Origin: Chelonoidis abingdonii
Taxonomy: Eukaryota; Chordata; Testudines; Testudinidae
DNA length: 64,000 nt
Reading direction: 5' to 3'
NCBI RefSeq assembly: GCF_003597395.2
Contig: NC_133771.1
Location: 52,334,339-52,398,338, forward strand
Shown here in pieces: positions 62,451 through 64,000 of the stretch (within the stretch, counting starts at the first letter, position 1; every line of letters begins with the position of its first letter). The notes below the pieces were generated by a model, which did not search any database, was not told the DNA's origin, and saw nothing but the letters and a program-made list of their open reading frames with translations. A program made the translations under genes and the position numbers.

Positions 62451-64000
62451 CCTAGGCCAATAGTCTGAAGATTCACAAAACAGTTTCTCAACTAAATTAG
62501 AAACTGAAAGCCATAGTTAAAACCTTAATTTAAAAATCCTACATGGCCTATGGTCTACAGGATTCAAACCATTCTGTTCAAAATTGGTTCAATAATTGAA
62601 GTGGTGGTTGGGCTGTTAATTCCATGGGTGGTAATGAATTGCAAGCATTGTGATGATGCTTAGCATTTCAGCAAATTGGGTTCTCTTGGCAAAGAAATCT
62701 AAGTTTAAATATCCTTTTCCTTTGGAGGTCTATATGCATAATACCATTCCTTTATATTCATTTTTGAAGTAGGTAATGTGCTTATTAGATTTATATTCTG
62801 ATTTAAAGTGGTGACGTTGTTTATGGAATTGCAATTTACATAATTTCAATATCTGTACTAGATGTCTATTCTATAGGCTTTCTTTTAATCTGCCTATTAG
62901 TAGTCTTCTTCCCAATCTGCTGGTACTAACAAGCCACCTCATATTCTGTTTGTATCATAAAAATAATTCAGTACCAGTGAAACTGAACTGCTACTCTTAA
63001 AAAAAATTAGCATGCCTAATTATGTTAGGATCGTTTGCTTGAAAAGGTAATTTGCGGACATGATAGCTTGGCCCATGCTGCATCACACTGTCAAAAACTT
63101 GCTAAGTGGATATGGTGTAACAATGGTGTCCAACATGTGGCTCTCAATTGTGGCTTTCAAAGACACCTGTGTTAAGAACATTTTAGTTGATGACAACTGG
63201 GAAATCTGTTCCCAGAGTCCTGCCCTTCAGTTACTAAACTGAAGTGTTTGAATACATCTCATCACTATAGAGCAGTACTGTAGGGTGCTGCCTCCCCAGT
63301 TTGCCTCCCATATTCTCCCCTGTAGCCATGGGAGTTCCTCGGGTGTGAGCTGGGGGTGTTGTGAGCAGCTGTTAACTGTTCCCCTGCTGCATCACATGGT
63401 GGGAGAAGGGGAAGGAGTAACTGGTTACTTCATTGTCTGGCTAGCTGCTAGGCTGTGGGAGACTTGGGGAAGAGAGCAGGATAGATGGCTCCCTTCCCCT
63501 CCCACCAAGAGGTAGCCTGGGAAAAGGAGGAAAAAGGAATAGCTGAGAACCGATAACCTTCCTAATATACCTGTTACTTCTCCCTGCTTCTTGGCACCAG
63601 TTATCCTAGTAGGCTTCTTTAACTTGCTAAATGGCAACAGTCCATTGGGGGGTAGCTGGAAAGCAATATTCTTCAGCTACTCTTCTATTTCTGATATGTC
63701 TACTGGGAAGAGCGAGGCACAGGAACCTCTGTGCTCATTGAGGACAATCTTACACTGGAGAAATCTCCAGCAAAGGACTTGTGAGCAATTTCCGCTTCCT
63801 TTGCATTGTCTGAACAGCATAAAGAAGTGGACCAAGCAAGTGTCTGTCCCACAGTATTGACTGTTGTCCCTTAATATTTAAGAAATAGTTTGATGAACTA
63901 AGGGAGATATTGCTGCTTTATATGTATCCTGAAATGGGCCTGGAATTTTGACGTTTCACTGGGTACTTCAGATAGATTTAAATTATTTATATTGTCTCGT
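62451..64000. other. Sequence downstream of PHF3, no gene seen
   Basis: AT-rich to 63250, then a GC-richer block 63280-63540. A short stretch at 63120-63160 (GTGTCCAACATGTGGCTCTC) resembles the left end of hAT-type elements such as the one at 7373, but no partner terminus is visible. No coding region supported. Confidence 0.5.

Overview
This is vertebrate nuclear DNA, most likely from a turtle (Testudines). One host gene with long AT-rich introns and GT-AG splice junctions runs the whole length. The introns carry repeats typical of reptile genomes: several CR1 LINE fragments, three copies of a DIRS-type tyrosine-recombinase retrotransposon, PIF/Harbinger and hAT DNA transposon remnants, and LTRs. 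The turtle call rests on this repeat mix as I remember it and has not been tested by a search.

The host gene is PHF3, on the + strand, entering the window inside a large coding exon and ending at a TAA at 60981-60983. I trace 13 exons: 1-1187, 15636-15963, 18487-18670, 22669-22822, 22915-23071, 25186-25302, 35973-36104, 36639-36774, 37656-37851, 42449-42596, 50663-50752, 54051-54246 and 58783-60983. Joined, they give 5226 nt, an uninterrupted frame of 1741 residues plus a stop. In order the protein has a basic Ser/Thr-rich region, a PHD finger (C4HC3), a TFIIS central-like domain, a SPOC domain, a long disordered region, a proline-rich stretch and an Arg/Lys/Glu-rich tail. The N-terminal part of the protein, roughly 300 residues if it matches the mammalian length, lies upstream of the window. 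Bases 60984 to about 62450 look like 3' UTR, with several AATAAA sites.

The introns form a layered record of transposition. Intron 1 (14.4 kb) holds a mariner-like MITE with a small repeat inserted in it, a 730-bp hAT-type element with an 8-bp target duplication, CR1 tails and a fold-back repeat. Intron 5 has an LTR starting 24 bp after the splice donor and running into an 812-bp assembly gap. Intron 6 (10.7 kb) has two CR1 fragments, one interrupted by a MITE, then a decayed DIRS copy joined to an inverted DIRS fragment and a two-gene PIF/Harbinger remnant. Intron 9 has a probable LTR and a 780-bp solo LTR with a perfect 5-bp target duplication. Intron 10 has an internally inverted hAT copy split by a nearly full-length 5.6-kb DIRS element, including inverted terminal repeats and the diagnostic internal complementary region. 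Intron 11 has a second, internally deleted DIRS copy of another subfamily. Intron 12 has a 2.5-kb CR1 copy.

The only clearly functional gene is PHF3. Every mobile-element reading frame I examined is broken by stops, frameshifts, deletions or catalytic-residue changes. The most informative non-host structure is the DIRS element at 44508-50091. Its two terminal repeats, and the internal region complementary to both ends, can be read directly. I found no tRNA, rRNA, CRISPR array or second host gene.
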